DNA of 64,000 bases, from positions 52,368,152-52,432,151 of the forward strand of contig NC_083597.1 of assembly GCF_020882245.1 (NCBI RefSeq). The letters are read 5' to 3'. Numbering within the stretch: the stretch's first letter is position 1; the number at the start of each line of letters is the position of its first letter. The notes beneath the pieces were generated by a model. The model ran no database searches. It saw only the letters and a program-made list of their open reading frames with translations, and was not told the DNA's origin. Shown here one piece after another: positions 1-14,981 of this stretch. The stretch is from Rhopalosiphum padi (lineage: Eukaryota > Arthropoda > Insecta > Hemiptera > Aphididae). The position numbers and the translations under genes were made by a program.

Positions 1-234
1 AATAACGCACTATAGTTCGTTTATATGCATATAATAATAATAATATTAAGAGAAATTATACACATTTTTGCAAGTTCAATGTCATAAAACAATAATTTTG
101 CTTAATGATTATTGATAATACTTATATTATATAATATTATGGTTATAATTAAAATAGTAATCATTATAGTTATTTGTAGACTTTAAAATTTATATAATGA
201 ATATATTTTTGATTTTAAAAATGTTTACATTATA

Positions 235-708
235 CAGTATAGTCGTTGCTTATTCTGGATAATCGATAAACCGAGCAGAGAGTTTTTGTCCGGATTATGT
301 GAAATTGAGCGAAATCTAGATAAAATGTCAGCTTTTTTTTTATTATTATAAAGTGTTCCTGACAGAGTCATCCAACTTATATTGATAATTATTAATTAAC
401 ATTTTAGCTGTTTCACAATTGATAAAGCATAATTATTTACAAATTATTTACATCACGAGTATATAATAATTATATAATAATAAAAAAATAATTGTATAGA
501 GACATAACTATAATAATAAAATAAATTATATTAGTAGAATTACTGGTGTTGAGATAGGGTATCACGAGGACGTCCACGCTTGAGTCGTCGAAGGAAAAAA
601 TGTCAGCTTAATTGATTAAATATTATGACTGATTTGGTTTTAAAAATTGTGTCCATAAAATTTGACGTTCCGGATTATCCGATGGATGGTTTAAACAGCA
701 ACTACTAG
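235..708. mobile_element. possible Tigger/pogo-like element relic
   Basis: The left end reads CAGTATAGTCGTTGCTTATT followed by CTGGATAATCGATAAACC. The right end in reverse complement reads CTAGTAGTTGCTGTTTAAAC followed by CATCGGATAATCCGG. Both share GT.GTTGCT and GGATAATC blocks at similar distances from the end, and TA precedes the left end. The interior has two similar AAAATGTCAGCTT blocks (near 323 and 598). The match is imperfect and there is no coding capacity. Confidence 0.35.
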
Positions 709-3700
709 TTATAATCGTATTAAATAAATTTGTGTATAAATTAAAAGCTTAGCAATGAGGTATCGCCACACGAGATAGGTTTGTAGCTAATTTGCCTATT
801 CGGGTTGCCTTGTTATCAATCATGTTTATTGACAGCCGCAATCGTCCAAAATAATTTATATTTATAGTAATATTATTAATACATATGAATTATATTATTT
901 TTAATTTGGACGGCATAACGAGCAGAGGTAATAATATAGGCTTGTATATTAATAACAACGTCGATTCTGTAACCAATCGAGCTGGTAACGTGAATTTATA
1001 AATCATTACCTAACCGTCTTAACCGTAAGAAAGCTATATTATCCGTTCGATTGTCTAGAAATATTTATCACCACCGTCGGTATCGATTCGAACGGCTTTT
1101 TTAATATCATAATATTATTATACTCTCACCGTTCTCATGTCTCCTCCCTATGAAGTGTACTGTGTTTTTGTACGGAATTTTTCCACAGCTCGCGTAACTA
1201 ACCGGTAAAATGCCAAATAATTTACACGCATAGTAAACAGGTGCGATGATGGCCAGAGGACTCCATTTGAACGGCCGTAGGTTCATTATTTGCAGAGCGG
1301 TAATCGCGTATGTACCTATTACATCGACGCGGTAGTGTCTGTATTCTCGGGCGTTTGAAATATAATAATGTTATACTTCATAAACATAATAAATAATGCA
1401 AATATAATAAACGAGCTGCACACACGGCGTATATCATAATGATAATATTATGTTGGCGTTTTCTTCTAGAAAAATGTACGGTATAAAAATTACATTAGCG
1501 ATTTTGTTATTATACACATGTCCACCCGTTCGAGAATAACATAATAGCGCGTGTGCTATATATATTTATACATTATATGATGTTTTATTGTGTCGTTGTC
1601 ATTGTTTTGCGACATCACATTCGGTTCCTTTATATACATATTATATTATTATATTAAATTATTACCGGGTTGATGCGAATATAAAGGTCGCGAAACGTCA
1701 TAATAAACCAATATTATGATTAAATTAACCAAACGTTTCGTTTACAATAATCATATTATAATAATAATATTGTTATATACCAATATCGGCGCACAATAAT
1801 AAACATTTCGGCTCGGCCAACAGTATAGTTACATAATATAGAACGCTCATATTACAATGATAATATTAGTAATAACGTCTACGCTTGTATGCTTTGCGTC
1901 GGAATTAACCCGGCAGGGGTCCTAGTAAAAACATTTGAAAGTTGAAACTTTTTTTTTTTCGTGTAAAGTAAAAAATGAGTGACGTACTGACGTGACGGCA
2001 GAGTTTACCCGAATAAATTGGTCGTTGTCGCGTCGATGGTGTGAATTAAACGAAGTTTAGAAACACTGTACGAATGACGTCGTATTCGTACAGTATTCGT
2101 ACGGTATCATATATAGGTAGGTAAAATATTAACATTATTATGTTTTGCAGGATTTTTTTCGCAGCAGTCCATTGACGAAAATTAAATAATGGAATCTGAT
2201 ACAAAAAAAATGTGACAGAGCGACCCGTGTAAATAGTTACATTAATAAATCCACTTAGTGGTTTTTAAAAAGTAGGTATTTATAAAACTATATATTTTTA
2301 TGTACATAAAAAATGTATATATTATTGTACTTAGTGGTTAATTTAAAGTTTTTAATATTTTAATTGTTTTGATGACTTGTATTTATTTAATTTTGCATAA
2401 TCAAAAGCAGACTATTTTTGTTTAATGCAAATGAATTAAAATTGTTTTATAAATAAAAATTGTTAGTTTAGATAAGCGGTTTAATGGATCTCAACATTCA
2501 TAATGACTATATATTATTATTATTATGGTAATATTATAATTAACGTAATATAAATATAATATATAATATCAAATTACATCCATCAACATTTTTGGAAAAT
2601 TGTTCTGTTTTCTGATTATATATCTAGTTATATTTACACCATAATGTAACTAACAAAACCATTAGCTTCAGTAAAACAAAAATAGATTATTTTTAATTGC
2701 AATAAAATGTATAGATATACTTTAAAATACGTAGATGTAGAAACATGAAAAAATATAGACTTGGAAAATCGGTGTAACTATTTAGTATTTACGTGCGTTG
2801 TAAGCGCGTAGATCTTTTAGACTACATTCATAAGGACGAAATCACGAAATCGTCTTTTTATTTCGTACATCATTTGAAGCGGTCCGGTGTTTATCCTCAT
2901 ATAATAATATTATACGAACTGCACTTCGTTTTTACTGCACCCAGAGATATACGTTCACAATTTAATTTTTTTATTTTAACGACGATCGGTGTGGACGTGT
3001 CTGTTTTTTTATATACCTACCCGTCGATACGAATATTATTATTGCTGTACATGTTTATGAATGTCGAACGCGTTGTCCGTATATTTTATTTTCGCAGTAT
3101 ATATTATATATGCCATATTATACTCTGCAGTGTAACCGTTTAAAATAATATAATAATATAATATAATGTGTACAGGCTGTATATTATCATAAATATGTAA
3201 ACATATAATACGCTCTCCATTATTCGCCATCCACTGCCGTCGTCGCACAATAAAATAATATCTGACGTTATGTTTTAAATATTATATTTATATATATTTT
3301 TCCAGCAGCGTATTATTATAATACTTTTACATACCGTCGACTCGAATTAACCCATATGCCGGAATTATATTATATTACAACGGCTCGCAAAGACGTCCAA
3401 ATTAATTTGCATTCATTTATATAATATTTTGCGAGTCCGGGTGCAGCGTTTAAATGCCCGAATTTACTGGAACATCGCCGACAATCCGCTTATACGCCAT
3501 ATTCGGGCGCTGCTGCAAATCCTTAACAATAATATGCACTCGCGTGTTGTGTTATGTTATACCATAGACAAACACTGTAATTTTAATGAGAGGAATTTGT
3601 TACACATTTGAAAACGGTAAACAACAGTTGGTAAGCAACAGCCAGTGGTGCGAATAGGTTCGCGTTTATTATAAATAACTTAAAATGAGTATAAATATTT

Positions 3701-4740
3701 TGAAAATGTTTAAAATTAATAATGAACGCAATGGTGAAAAGTATTAATAAAAATAAAATAACTAAAACCGATAGGAGAAAAGTCATGGTATTTTTTTTTT
3801 AAATATCCAATTTTATCGACGGTTACATTTCAAACGCTAAACTGTTAAATCAATAAGCTTAAAATTTCAGTTTCTAATGAGTTTTTCTTGTATGGGTTAC
3901 AAAGAAAATCGAGAGCACACAGTTTTTACATTCCATAAACTAATTTTACAATAGAATATATAAATATATATAAACTAAATGAGTTAATAAATAACAAAAA
4001 CATTTATCTGTGTGAATCGATACAATTTATAGTAGAAATTCGAGTTTGACTTATACTCGTGATATTATTAATAACATCACATTTAAAGTAAATTTATCAT
4101 AAATTATAATATCTACAATGAAAATAATATTTTGCACTAGCACATAAGTTTAACAATATATAGTTTATATAATGCACTATAATAATGCATTATAATAGTA
4201 ATAATCATAATACACGAGAATGAAAACTAACTTTTAGACTATATAGTGCAGCAGAATATGCAGCTGACAATGTCGTCGTATGGGACTATAATGATCGACG
4301 TCTACATTTAAACATACATTTTCAACGCTAGTTTTTGGGTGAAAATAAACCCACCATTACATCGGGTTTTGGCTTCCTTGAAACTATTGAGGCACACAGC
4401 TTCTTGATCTCAACTTCGGACGTCGTCACAGCAATATTCTAAATCGAAGTGAAAATTTTCGTCAGCGAACTATCGCATGACATGATTAATTAATTATACT
4501 AATTACTTGATTAAACGTCTATACTTAAGATTCTATAATATACGTATGTATAGTATGTACGTTATAATTTTTATAATTTTGGAATACAATAAATAAATAA
4601 TTCATAGTAGCAATGTTGAAATGATTGTGAGATAGAAACCAATATTATATAATATTTTAATACAATATATTTCAACACTAGCTGGTAATTTTCAAAGCGA
4701 CAACATTTTTGTAATTAAAAAGAATACATTTTAATCTTAA

Positions 4741-4966
4741 TTCAATTTTTTTTTTTTTAAAGACAGACAAGTGGCCAGTGTGTACCTGCTCTATTGTAAA
4801 CGGCAGGTGTCGAATGGATCAATGTGATGTATGTGTTAAATTTGAATTCAATGATATATTATTGTATGCGAAAAATTCTGATCGGAGACAGACTATCAGC
4901 CTATATCAATACAAGTATACTTCATGATATAATTTTTGATATTATTATAGTAATTTATTTACCATT
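4741..4966. repeat. dispersed repeat family B, left-hand part
   Basis: GTGATGTATGTGTTAAATTT, then GAATTCAATGATATATTATT, then CGAAAAATTCTGATCGGAGA, parallel 30388-30465 in the same order. A CAGACTATCAGCCTATATCA block follows. It is AT-rich and non-coding. Confidence 0.5.
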
Positions 4967-7900
4967 AGTATTAAGATAAGTTGATTAAATTTTTCATAAA
5001 AATTATTGCATTTATTATATTTTTATTTGTTTATATTAATTATATTACGTATTTATATTATTTAATTATTACAATAGTATATATTTATATAATATAATAT
5101 TATTATTGTTAACTTTTGAGTCAATATATCTCTTTACCTTAAAAATGTGAAATAGCGTCATGGTGTAAATTGACAATAGTTTAAATAGAATCTAAATGTT
5201 TTAAAAATGTAATTTTGTATGGTAAAATACATGTAATTATTTCAAGTTCCCGTGGAATATTATGAACTATTATAATACAGTTATATTCAGTATATAAAAA
5301 AAAAATCGCATTACACACTCATATGTATGGTATATTTTGTAGGTATATGAGTTTATATTATTATTATTATACCTTAGAATTTATTGTAAATTCATTGATA
5401 TTATTATAAGTATAATGAATAGGAATTAATTAACATAAATATTAGTGTTTATTACGACTCATTTGCTGTCATTTTACAAGCATTCGTTTCAGCTTTTATA
5501 TTCATAAGAAAGACTTGTTATTTTAAATTTGAACTCCAACTTTAAAAATAATGTAACCCTTTAAAATATGCAATTTTTGTTGAGTTCCATGCGAATTCCT
5601 CTAAATTATATACATAAATATAGTTTATCAATAATACTATCGTTTTTTATTCGCTTTTCGTTTCCATTTATGTATAAAATATATAAGCTAATAAATGAAT
5701 AAATCATGAAAAAAATTAGATTTTTTATTTATATTGAGTGGTATAGCATGAGTCTTTTAAGTTAACACAATTTGGAACAGTCGTAAAAACTAAAAAAAAA
5801 TTCTCATAGCGTTTCAACAGATTGGAAATCGACCACAGCAGTGTAGTATAAATAGACCGTACCTACTCCAATAATAAGAAATACTTACGAATTTCTCAAA
5901 ATGGTTTTCGCAAAAAAAAAGTTGATGAAATGTTACAATTGTATTATAAATGTATCATAAAATACATTTTTCATCATAAAAGATAGTAATATAAAATAAT
6001 ATTTTGAACATTTCATTGTGTATAGAAGAAAATAATAATATATTATATATAGATAGTGGTGTAGACAAGTTTCAAGTTTCTAAGTACCTAAACTATTCAT
6101 ATTATTTTAATTAGCAACGAAAATATAAAATAACTAAAGGTAATTGTTAGAAGAAAAATTAATATTTATTGTGTTTAAATATTCAATGATGTCAAAATTT
6201 GAACTTTAAATGCGCATAAATCATTTTGTGCTTACGTATTTAATATTTAAAATATTATTTGTAAATAATCACAAAAAAAAAAAATGTAGAGAATTTTGTT
6301 ATACATTTTTAAGTCTTTGGTACCAAAATGAAAATTGTTTTTAAATAGATTGAAAATAATTATTAGCAAATCATTCTGAACCAAATTTTTTTATAATTGG
6401 AGCTTACAACGCAAAATTGTTCTCATTCTTTTAATTGCTATAAGAAAAACTTTACTAATAAAGAATCTTCTATTACATTTTAAAGCTTTTTGACAAAAAT
6501 ATCTTTATGTTAGCATACAACTATTACAATTTATAACTATTATAATATTATAGTACATTATATGTGTATTGACATTTTTTTTTAAATAAGTCACGTTTTT
6601 CACGTATACGTTATTACTTGTACAATAATATTTTATTCCATAATAAGTTAATCTATACGACGGGTTTGATGACTACTATTATAATGTTCTACTAGGTATA
6701 TACAATTTATTAATGCTGGCTATACTCTATTGTAACTATAGGAAAAATAGCGATAAAAAAAATATATAATAATAAAAATTTATCCTCATTTCATAATATT
6801 ATAGCTGTGCATCGAACAATTATATTTATTTTTTAAATTCTAAAGTATTCATATGTAAAGAATTTTCAAATGGGATATCATTTTTTTTGTTAAAATTTAT
6901 ATGATATGTGGAGTGTGAATATTATTAATTATAAAAAATAATATCAATATGCCACCATGGGCGTGATTATTAAAATGTGATCAATAATAAATATCGTTTA
7001 ACCTATAAAAAAAAAAAGTGATATTAAAGATGTTTATGAACAACGGGAATGTTATATTATGACGGCTATGACAATAAATAAACGTAAAAATATATTAATG
7101 GATTACCTTTTACGCATAATTTTAGTACACGGAAAGGGAACGGCAAATGCTTGAAATTAATGATGGTAAAAAATTTAAATTGATTTTGAATGCCAAGCAA
7201 AACTGCTGGGAACGTTAAATCATTTTCACTGTTTGTATTTATATTTATTAAATTTCGTTTTTAAAATTAAATACACATACATATTATGGGTTGACATTTT
7301 TATAAAATTAACTATTTGCTAAATCACGGAAAGTATTAATCATTTTTTTTTTTTAAATTCATAATTGCTATTATTTTTTTAATGATAATAAATTTATTCT
7401 CCTAATAACTTATATATATTTTTACGTTATGACTGATATGCAACGGAGAGACGCGTTTCTTATTTAGTTTTATAGATTTATTTTCTTCCATTGTATAGAT
7501 TTAACGAGATTTTAATAATATTACATTATATTAACTGATTTTGAATTTTAAAAATATAGTATACAAAGTAATTTTCACCAAACATACTCTCATTCACCTG
7601 CATTTTTCTTATTTATTAAATTGTGATTCTTGGAATTTTTCAAATTCTTTTTTGTACTATGAATTGTTAAACTAATGATTATTACGAAAATATTTGTCGA
7701 ACTAAATAAAATTTGGAAACAGTAATTTCTAAATTATTAATAGTTAGTCTAGCTCTTATATGTATTATGTTGACAAATTATACAATTTAAACATATTAAT
7801 ACTAATTATTATACAATTTTCGAATAATCATGAGCATAACCCCCATATAACTAGGATTAATATTTTTTTTAAATACATCTGTATTTAAGTTTACAGGAAA

Positions 7901-7974
7901 AATGTGCAATTCTTATTTAAAAAAAGTTGGTATTGATTACCTTAGAATACTCCTTGTAATTTAAATGATATAAA

Positions 7975-8095
7975 AAAATCTAAATATTTGAAAATATGGT
8001 CCTTAAGTCATATACTTAAAAATGTCTAAAATCAAAATTTAAATAAATAAGTCGTTAAAGGAAAAATCAGGGTGAGCATATACATGTCGAATGTT
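7975..8095. mobile_element. fragment of the family A TIR element, right-end part
   Basis: ATTTGAAAATATGGTCCTTA through GTTAAAGGAAAAATCAGGGT and GAGCATATACATGTCGAAT parallels 51858-51963 of the long copy (ATTTGAAAATACGATATTTA, then GTTAAAGGAAAAAATGGGTG). The terminal CACCCTG is not present, so this is a truncated or eroded copy. Confidence 0.35.
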
Positions 8096-8684
8096 TGTGA
8101 AAATGCATGTATTTATAAATCACATTGATTACAACATTAGAGGTTGCCGTTTTAAAAAAAAATTAAATGTTTTCCAACAATATTATTATCACTAATATTA
8201 AAATCATATACAATGGGAAATTTATTAAATATTTGTATAACTATGGAAAGTTGTTTAATGTTCTAAAAATGTTATTAAATAATTTCCATAGAAATATTAA
8301 TATTGTATGTACACACAGTTTTAAAATACATTTGCGATGTTAAACAATAATGCATTTTAAAATGTTTTTCTTCGACGAAAAAAACAAAAAAAAAAGATAA
8401 TACTCAATAATATGTTTGTGACGAGCAAGTGGGTTGAAACACATTTCGGTTTTCCGAATGAGCGTTGTGGAACGAAAAACCCAAACGAACGACTCGGAAA
8501 AAAAATTACTTGAAAAAAAAAACGACGAGGAAACGGGGGAAAAAAAAAAGAAAAAGAAAACATCCTTTAGAACTAATAATAATGTTTAAACATAGTATAC
8601 ACGCTCGAGTGTTGCGTCGTTTCCTTTCTAGAGTGCAAATAATATCGCGGAGAAGTCGTTCCGCGCGCACCCCTCCGGCACCCA

Positions 8685-8686
<2 letters not shown>

Positions 8687-8715
<29 letters not shown>
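8687..8715. repeat. (AC)n microsatellite
   Basis: 29 nt of uninterrupted AC. A second short AC run follows at 8746-8757. Both sit in a locally GC-rich patch with several CpGs. Confidence 0.95.
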
Positions 8716-8718
<3 letters not shown>

Positions 8719-11700
8719 GTCGCGCTCCGGAGGTATAATATGCAATACACACACACAATGTATTATGCCGTAATATTATTACACTATTATTATTGTTATG
8801 CGTACGACTCGGACGCGCGCATTATAAGACATATTATATTATATTATTATTTTATCGTACAGATGACACTGTTTTAATACGCACGCATTGTACGTGTTTA
8901 AAATATGCACCGCGGCAGTATATACGCGACAGATTTACTCACGACCGAATAATACACTCGGAACTGCACAAAGGCCTATTGTATACGCGTGTGTCTGCGA
9001 ATGCGAATATTATACACTCGTCGTGGCGTGTGTTTGGTACATCGCCGCCGTTATTATATTATTATCGTTATTGTTATATATACGTACCTATACACTGTTA
9101 TACGATACAGTGTAGTAGTAGTGTACAACCATTGCTACTGTACAGCAGTGTGCAGAGCACTACACCGGTGTGTAGAGCATAATATAATATAATTATAATA
9201 TTGCCGCTGATGTGGCGACGAAGGTCTCAGCAGCAATAATGATAATGATGATAATTATTATTTGCGGCCAGTCACCGCTGTTACTATGGAAATTCCCATT
9301 TGCACCGAAATAATAATAATAATAAAAAAAGTAAGAACGTTTATTATATCGATAGCTCTTTTGCGCCAAATTCATTTGCGTATACTAAATTTCACAGTAA
9401 TAATAATGTTTTAATAGTTAACAATTTACTAAAATATGTATTTCAACGAATTTACAAATAAATAGCTTTTTAAAACATTGTTTTCCTTAAAATTCTATAG
9501 TACCTTATTAATACACATTTTTTTGAAATATGGTTGTAGAAAACGTATTGCCATACATAATAGATAGACTGGTATATTGTAAACATTTTTTCACATTTTT
9601 TTAAAAATATGTATCTATACCTTATAAAGTAATGTTTTATAATCCCTGAAATACGTATAAAATGAATATACTAATTTAGCAATATTCAATTTTAATTTTT
9701 AATTTTTATATTACATCGATTCTTAACAATAATAACAATAGATTAAGATAAATATAATACAAAAATTAAAAAGTGTATTACTATTTACTATATTAGTAAT
9801 ATTATAAGTTGAAATCACGATAAACTATTATTTAAAAAGATAAATAATTTTTTATTTTATTATCAACAATTTTAATTTATTAGTTTTTATAGTATTCTTT
9901 TTATAAAAATTGTATCCATATGGATATGATCAAATTTTATTTCGTGGTATTCACGTAACATATTTAAAAAATTATTAATTTTTAAACCATTATTACGGTT
10001 AAGTGTTTACGAAGATATATTTGGTATGCGATAAATACGTAGATTATTTATTTTGTCACAAATAACCTGTACCCAACACAAACTTGTTTTTGGTGCAAAT
10101 GAGCAATGTTCATTTTAAGCGACATATCCATTTTGAGCGCGTGATTGCTAAATTGTTTGCCCCATTTCTCGACTGTGCGTCGTGCAAATCGGAAGAAAAT
10201 TAAAAACTAGGAATACCGAAGTAAGTTCGCCAAAATCGAGAATAATATTAAATTTTTCTTTTCTCCTCTTTAATTGGTATAATATACTCTTTATACAATT
10301 TTTTTATTTTCATCTTGCTATAAAAATACTTTTAGTTTGTAGTGTTTATATACTACTGCAGTATTTATTTTTAAATCACATAATAACCGTACCAGTATTT
10401 ATTGTCATTTTTAAAGCACATTTTAATTTTTTGATATTTATTTTATTCTTTGAACAATAATATCACCCGACTTCTTCATCTTTCTTTGTCGATTAGCATC
10501 GCTGATTACAATATTTTTCTTACCGGGAAGTAAATTATTATTTTTTTTTTATACAAAATAATATTATATTTTTATATAAATAGACGGAGGATTTTTTATT
10601 TATGAATTGTTTGAGTATATTTTTTTATATTTGTAAAATAAGAATATCAGAAAATTGTATCTCATGTTGGAGTGGGGCTCTTCTTCAGATCGCGAAGTAT
10701 GTATTTAAATTCAATAAGATATTTTTGTTCCTTCTCGATGTTATTTTAAAAGTATAAGTTATAGCTATATCTTCGTAGAAAATAATGTAATTATTATATT
10801 ACTAAATCAACGATAAACGTTTTTTGTTATTATTATATATTTTTGTTGTTGCTTAAAACTTTAAAATTACATTTATTTTATGTGTTTTTTTTTAGTTTTT
10901 AATATACCTAACTATTTGTCCTGTTTTTCATTTATTCAAACGTAATATAAACATGCTATTTTGAAAAGGTAATTATTAGTTTTTATTTCGGTTTCTGACA
11001 GTGAATATTTTACAAACATTAAAAAAAAAAATTAATATTAATCAAATTGTTAAAAAAAAAAACCGTACCATTTAAAGTTCAAACGGCAGTATTTTTTTCT
11101 TCCGAATAGGTAGTTATTAATATCTAAATATCTAATAACTGTTTTTTTTTAACCGATTCAAATTTACATTAATCAAAGCTTGTAAAAGAGCATATATACG
11201 TTCAAAGGCAAATTCCCGTCGAGCAGTATAAAGTGCCCCACTTAATGATATATTTTGGTGTCATGCGTGACCTAATAATAAATAATATTATTTTAATGCC
11301 ATGATTAAGGTAGAAATATCATTAATTTACTTGCTGATATTATAGCTGTGTTGAATTGAGAAGAGAAAAAAAATTCATTTTTTATGTACAAAAGTATTAT
11401 GATTCAATATTTTCAACTAAAATTTATACCAGAAATACTAACGTATATTTATAATTATTAGTGATTGTTTAGAAATAAGTTATTGAGATTTATTTAATAA
11501 GATCAAAGTAATGTAATAAAGTTTATCTACAAAAAAAACTGATTAATGTATATGACTTGCTTTTTAAATAGGTATATATTATGTTAAATAGGTCAGGTCT
11601 TCGTGGAATTTTAGGAGCTGATGACAATACTAGACATTTGCAAACATAATAAAGACATTTTTTTCTACAGTAAAATTAACTTATATAGTTGACATTATTA

Positions 11701-14700
11701 GTCATGCTGCAGGAATTAATAATAATAAATAATAATAATATAATAATGTTGCCAGTTTCTCATTATATACATTATAAAAAAGTATTTTTATTTTTTCCAC
11801 ATAATGCATTGTATGAATTCAGGGAACCTCAAGTTTAATTTATAAAAATACGAACTAAATATTTACATAAAAAATGCGTTTAACGGATACCTAGCTTGAG
11901 GAATGGAGGTAATACGTGCGACATGACGTAATATTATGCTCCATGAATACGGGGCTTTTAACCGAAACTGATATTCGACAAAATAAATACGAAAATAATA
12001 CTGTCAACATGAAAACATGTTCAGTGTTAGAACGGAGCTCTGATTATTGATTAATCGGCATTGAGATGTGAGTTGTTTTTTCGTCAGGCGTGAGCGAGAC
12101 TGTAAAAAGTTTTTGTTCATACATGAGGTACGCAAATGTTTAAGGTTTAAAAATCGGAGGTGCAGCTGTAAATGTCATTGAATGTAAGTAATTTTTGAAT
12201 GAGCATAACCACGTTTGACCAAAATCACACCTTCCTTTTTCGGCTAAACCAAAACGTTTATTATTTTCTTTATGTTATATACTTAAGCATATATAAAAAT
12301 AAGTATTAAAAATATAAGTTTTATAAAAATTATAATTATTATAGTTTTTGTCAGTAATTATTAGATCAGTACCTTGTGCAGTTACCAAATTCGGTCAAAA
12401 AAGGTCTCGTCTTTTAAAATACATTATAGTTTATTGTCTTCCGTGACTTTTCGATAGAATTTCGACTACGAGTTGGACTCGGTCGAGCAAGGTTAGCAGC
12501 GTTAATGGTTTTTCGATAAAGCGCGACGACGATTGATCGTTCCGCCTGGTTAATAATTTATCGTGTTGTGCGCAAGTTAACTGCAGATTCCGACGAAAAC
12601 GATTAGACTACCCCAGTCGTCGTGGGTAGATCTGGCATTTGGGAATGGGTAGCTTACGTCTATTTTTTACTGTTATTATATTGTTTTCCGTTCATCGTCC
12701 GTAACAATCACGTGGCAATCGTTCCACCTATGATATATAATTTCATCGACCAAACTATAACGAAATAATTTATTATAATATTATTATGATACTATAGGGT
12801 CGCCGGGTAACAACGGGTGGAGATGGTGGTTAGGGGGAGGAATGCAGTGAAGTTTGGATTTTTTACCTAACGAACTAATATAATACTGAAGCAATAATAT
12901 TATATATTATTATTGTAATATCTAACGGAGCACGTAAGCGTATTATTTTATTATTATTTTATCTTGGTAGGATTTTCTCTTCAATCTGTTAACCACAATA
13001 ATAATAATAATAAATACCTATCGTTATGACGGTGTAATGAAATTTTATGGTTTGGGATTATTGCGTAACACTATACAGAGTGTATCCGGAGGATTTGACC
13101 ATTTTACTTAGAAATTAGTAATTACATTTTAATACGTCATATCTTCCAGTCGCACTACATTGTACTCGTATATTGTAAGTATCGACTTATTCTGTTATCA
13201 AATATTATTATTGTGATTTAACTATTATTATTAATTATAATTCTGGTTTTGATGTGGCTATGCAGTGTGTGCGTGTGTTGTAGTTGATGATTTAATCGGT
13301 AATGTAATGATTACGAATGTGTGTATTCACAATGGTACGCAAAAGCAATTTCTCGTTGCGAGCTTATGTTTGGATTTTTTTTCACAGTGTGACCTACAAC
13401 GACACAACGTCAAAGGTAACAATACATATTTACGTTGAACGACTTTTGAATTGAAACGATTTTTTTATTCACTATTATATAATATACACATTTATGTATG
13501 AAATTCAATTTTTAACATTTCAGTAATGTGCTGATTGTAAATTTTAAACGTTGAGTTATATATTTTTATAATAAATTTTTAATGTGCCTGAAATTATAAT
13601 TTTAATAATAATAATAATAATAATTTAAAACAACAATAATCGATGGAGAATAATAATTTAATTTAATTTCTTAATTCCACGTTATTGAACTAATCGTTTT
13701 GTATGATATTACGTATTTTAAACTTTAGTCCTAACGCCCTGTAAAACCGGAACCCAGATGTAGGTGATTTGAATATTTCATCTATGGACTGAATTTATAG
13801 CTTTTGTCGTCTCGAAGTATTGAAACACCTACCAGGAGTATACATTTGGTCATTAATACACGTTCATGGTGACCACTGAAATCTTCACAAAATATATTGT
13901 AGGTACTTAAAACATAATGTTCGAAGATAATAATTTATATGTATATTATGGTTATGGAAAGATGTGCATTTAGGTGTATTTGTTTGAGCATATCTTACGA
14001 AGGGAAGAGGTGGCTTTTTAAATATAAGTTAGTATTTAAATTACATTTATATTTTCATTTAGTTTAATTCTCATTTTACCTCTATATTTATTACTAATAT
14101 TAAAAAGATTAAACTATGAGCATTATGCATAGAGTAATCTTCCACAGAATTATCAATAAAACAATAATATATTGTTTACATAATAATAATTTAGTAGAGG
14201 TATACTGCAGAGGTCAACCGTTAACTGATTAAAAACAAAAAATAATCTAAGAAGAATAAATCTAAGATAATTACTACGAGTATAATAACTAAAATATGGC
14301 ATAAATATTCTTCTATCTGTTAGTTATCATATTATATTATTGTTGTATTATTTATTAAGCTTATTAATAAATATTTTATAGCTAACTGTAACTTTGTATG
14401 CTATTGTTATTATTAATACTGTATTTAAAATTAATAAAATTGCTAATAATTTAAATTAAATAAATACATATTATTATTATTATGGGTTGTATAATCATTA
14501 ATTAATTAAATATTTATTATTAAACATATTTTAATATATTACTAGTAAACTTATAATCCCCTAAATATAATTTATTGGTTCATGTTATGATTGGCCTATT
14601 AAATTTATTAGTTGTGTACGTCACCCGATATCAAGTAAAATATAAATAAAATACACTAATAATATTCGTAAATAATTGTTTTTTGAAATGTTGGGATTAG

Positions 14701-14929
14701 GTAATACATTGTACATAATATATCAATAAAACGTGTTAAACATAATATAGTCTAAAACCATGATGTGCCAATGGATTTGTTACTTTTATCTAGATTCAGA
14801 TTATCACTACTATTAATTTCTCAAAAAATAATAAATAAAAATTTATTATAAAAATTCAAAATTATATAAATAATAATAAGTTGCAGTAACATAATTTTGA
14901 AAATTTTTTTACCTCTAGCATCCCTTAAA

Positions 14930-14981
14930 ATTTGGCACCCCATTAGTATTCACTCCTCTATGTCCACTAAATACGCCACTG
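14930..14981. repeat. hAT-like right terminus fragment
   Basis: GGCACCCCATTAGTATTCAC, then CTCTATGTCCACTAAATACG, then CCACTG, reads in reverse complement as CAGTGGCGTATTTAGTGGAC, a form common at hAT-type MITE ends in insects. No matching left end was found nearby. Confidence 0.3.

Noticed and set aside
2408..2691. Inverted 12-bp match (ACTATTTTTGTT and its complement)
   Set aside because: Short, AT-only apart from two positions, and expected by chance in this composition. There are no target duplications.
2793..3143. 116-codon plus-strand open frame
   Set aside because: Y/I/F-rich translation of AT-rich DNA, with no motif, splice context or homologous copy in the window.
8793..9182. 129-codon plus-strand open frame, with overlapping frames in other phases
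   Set aside because: Several frames are open at once in the same GC-richer patch beside a microsatellite. That indicates composition rather than coding.
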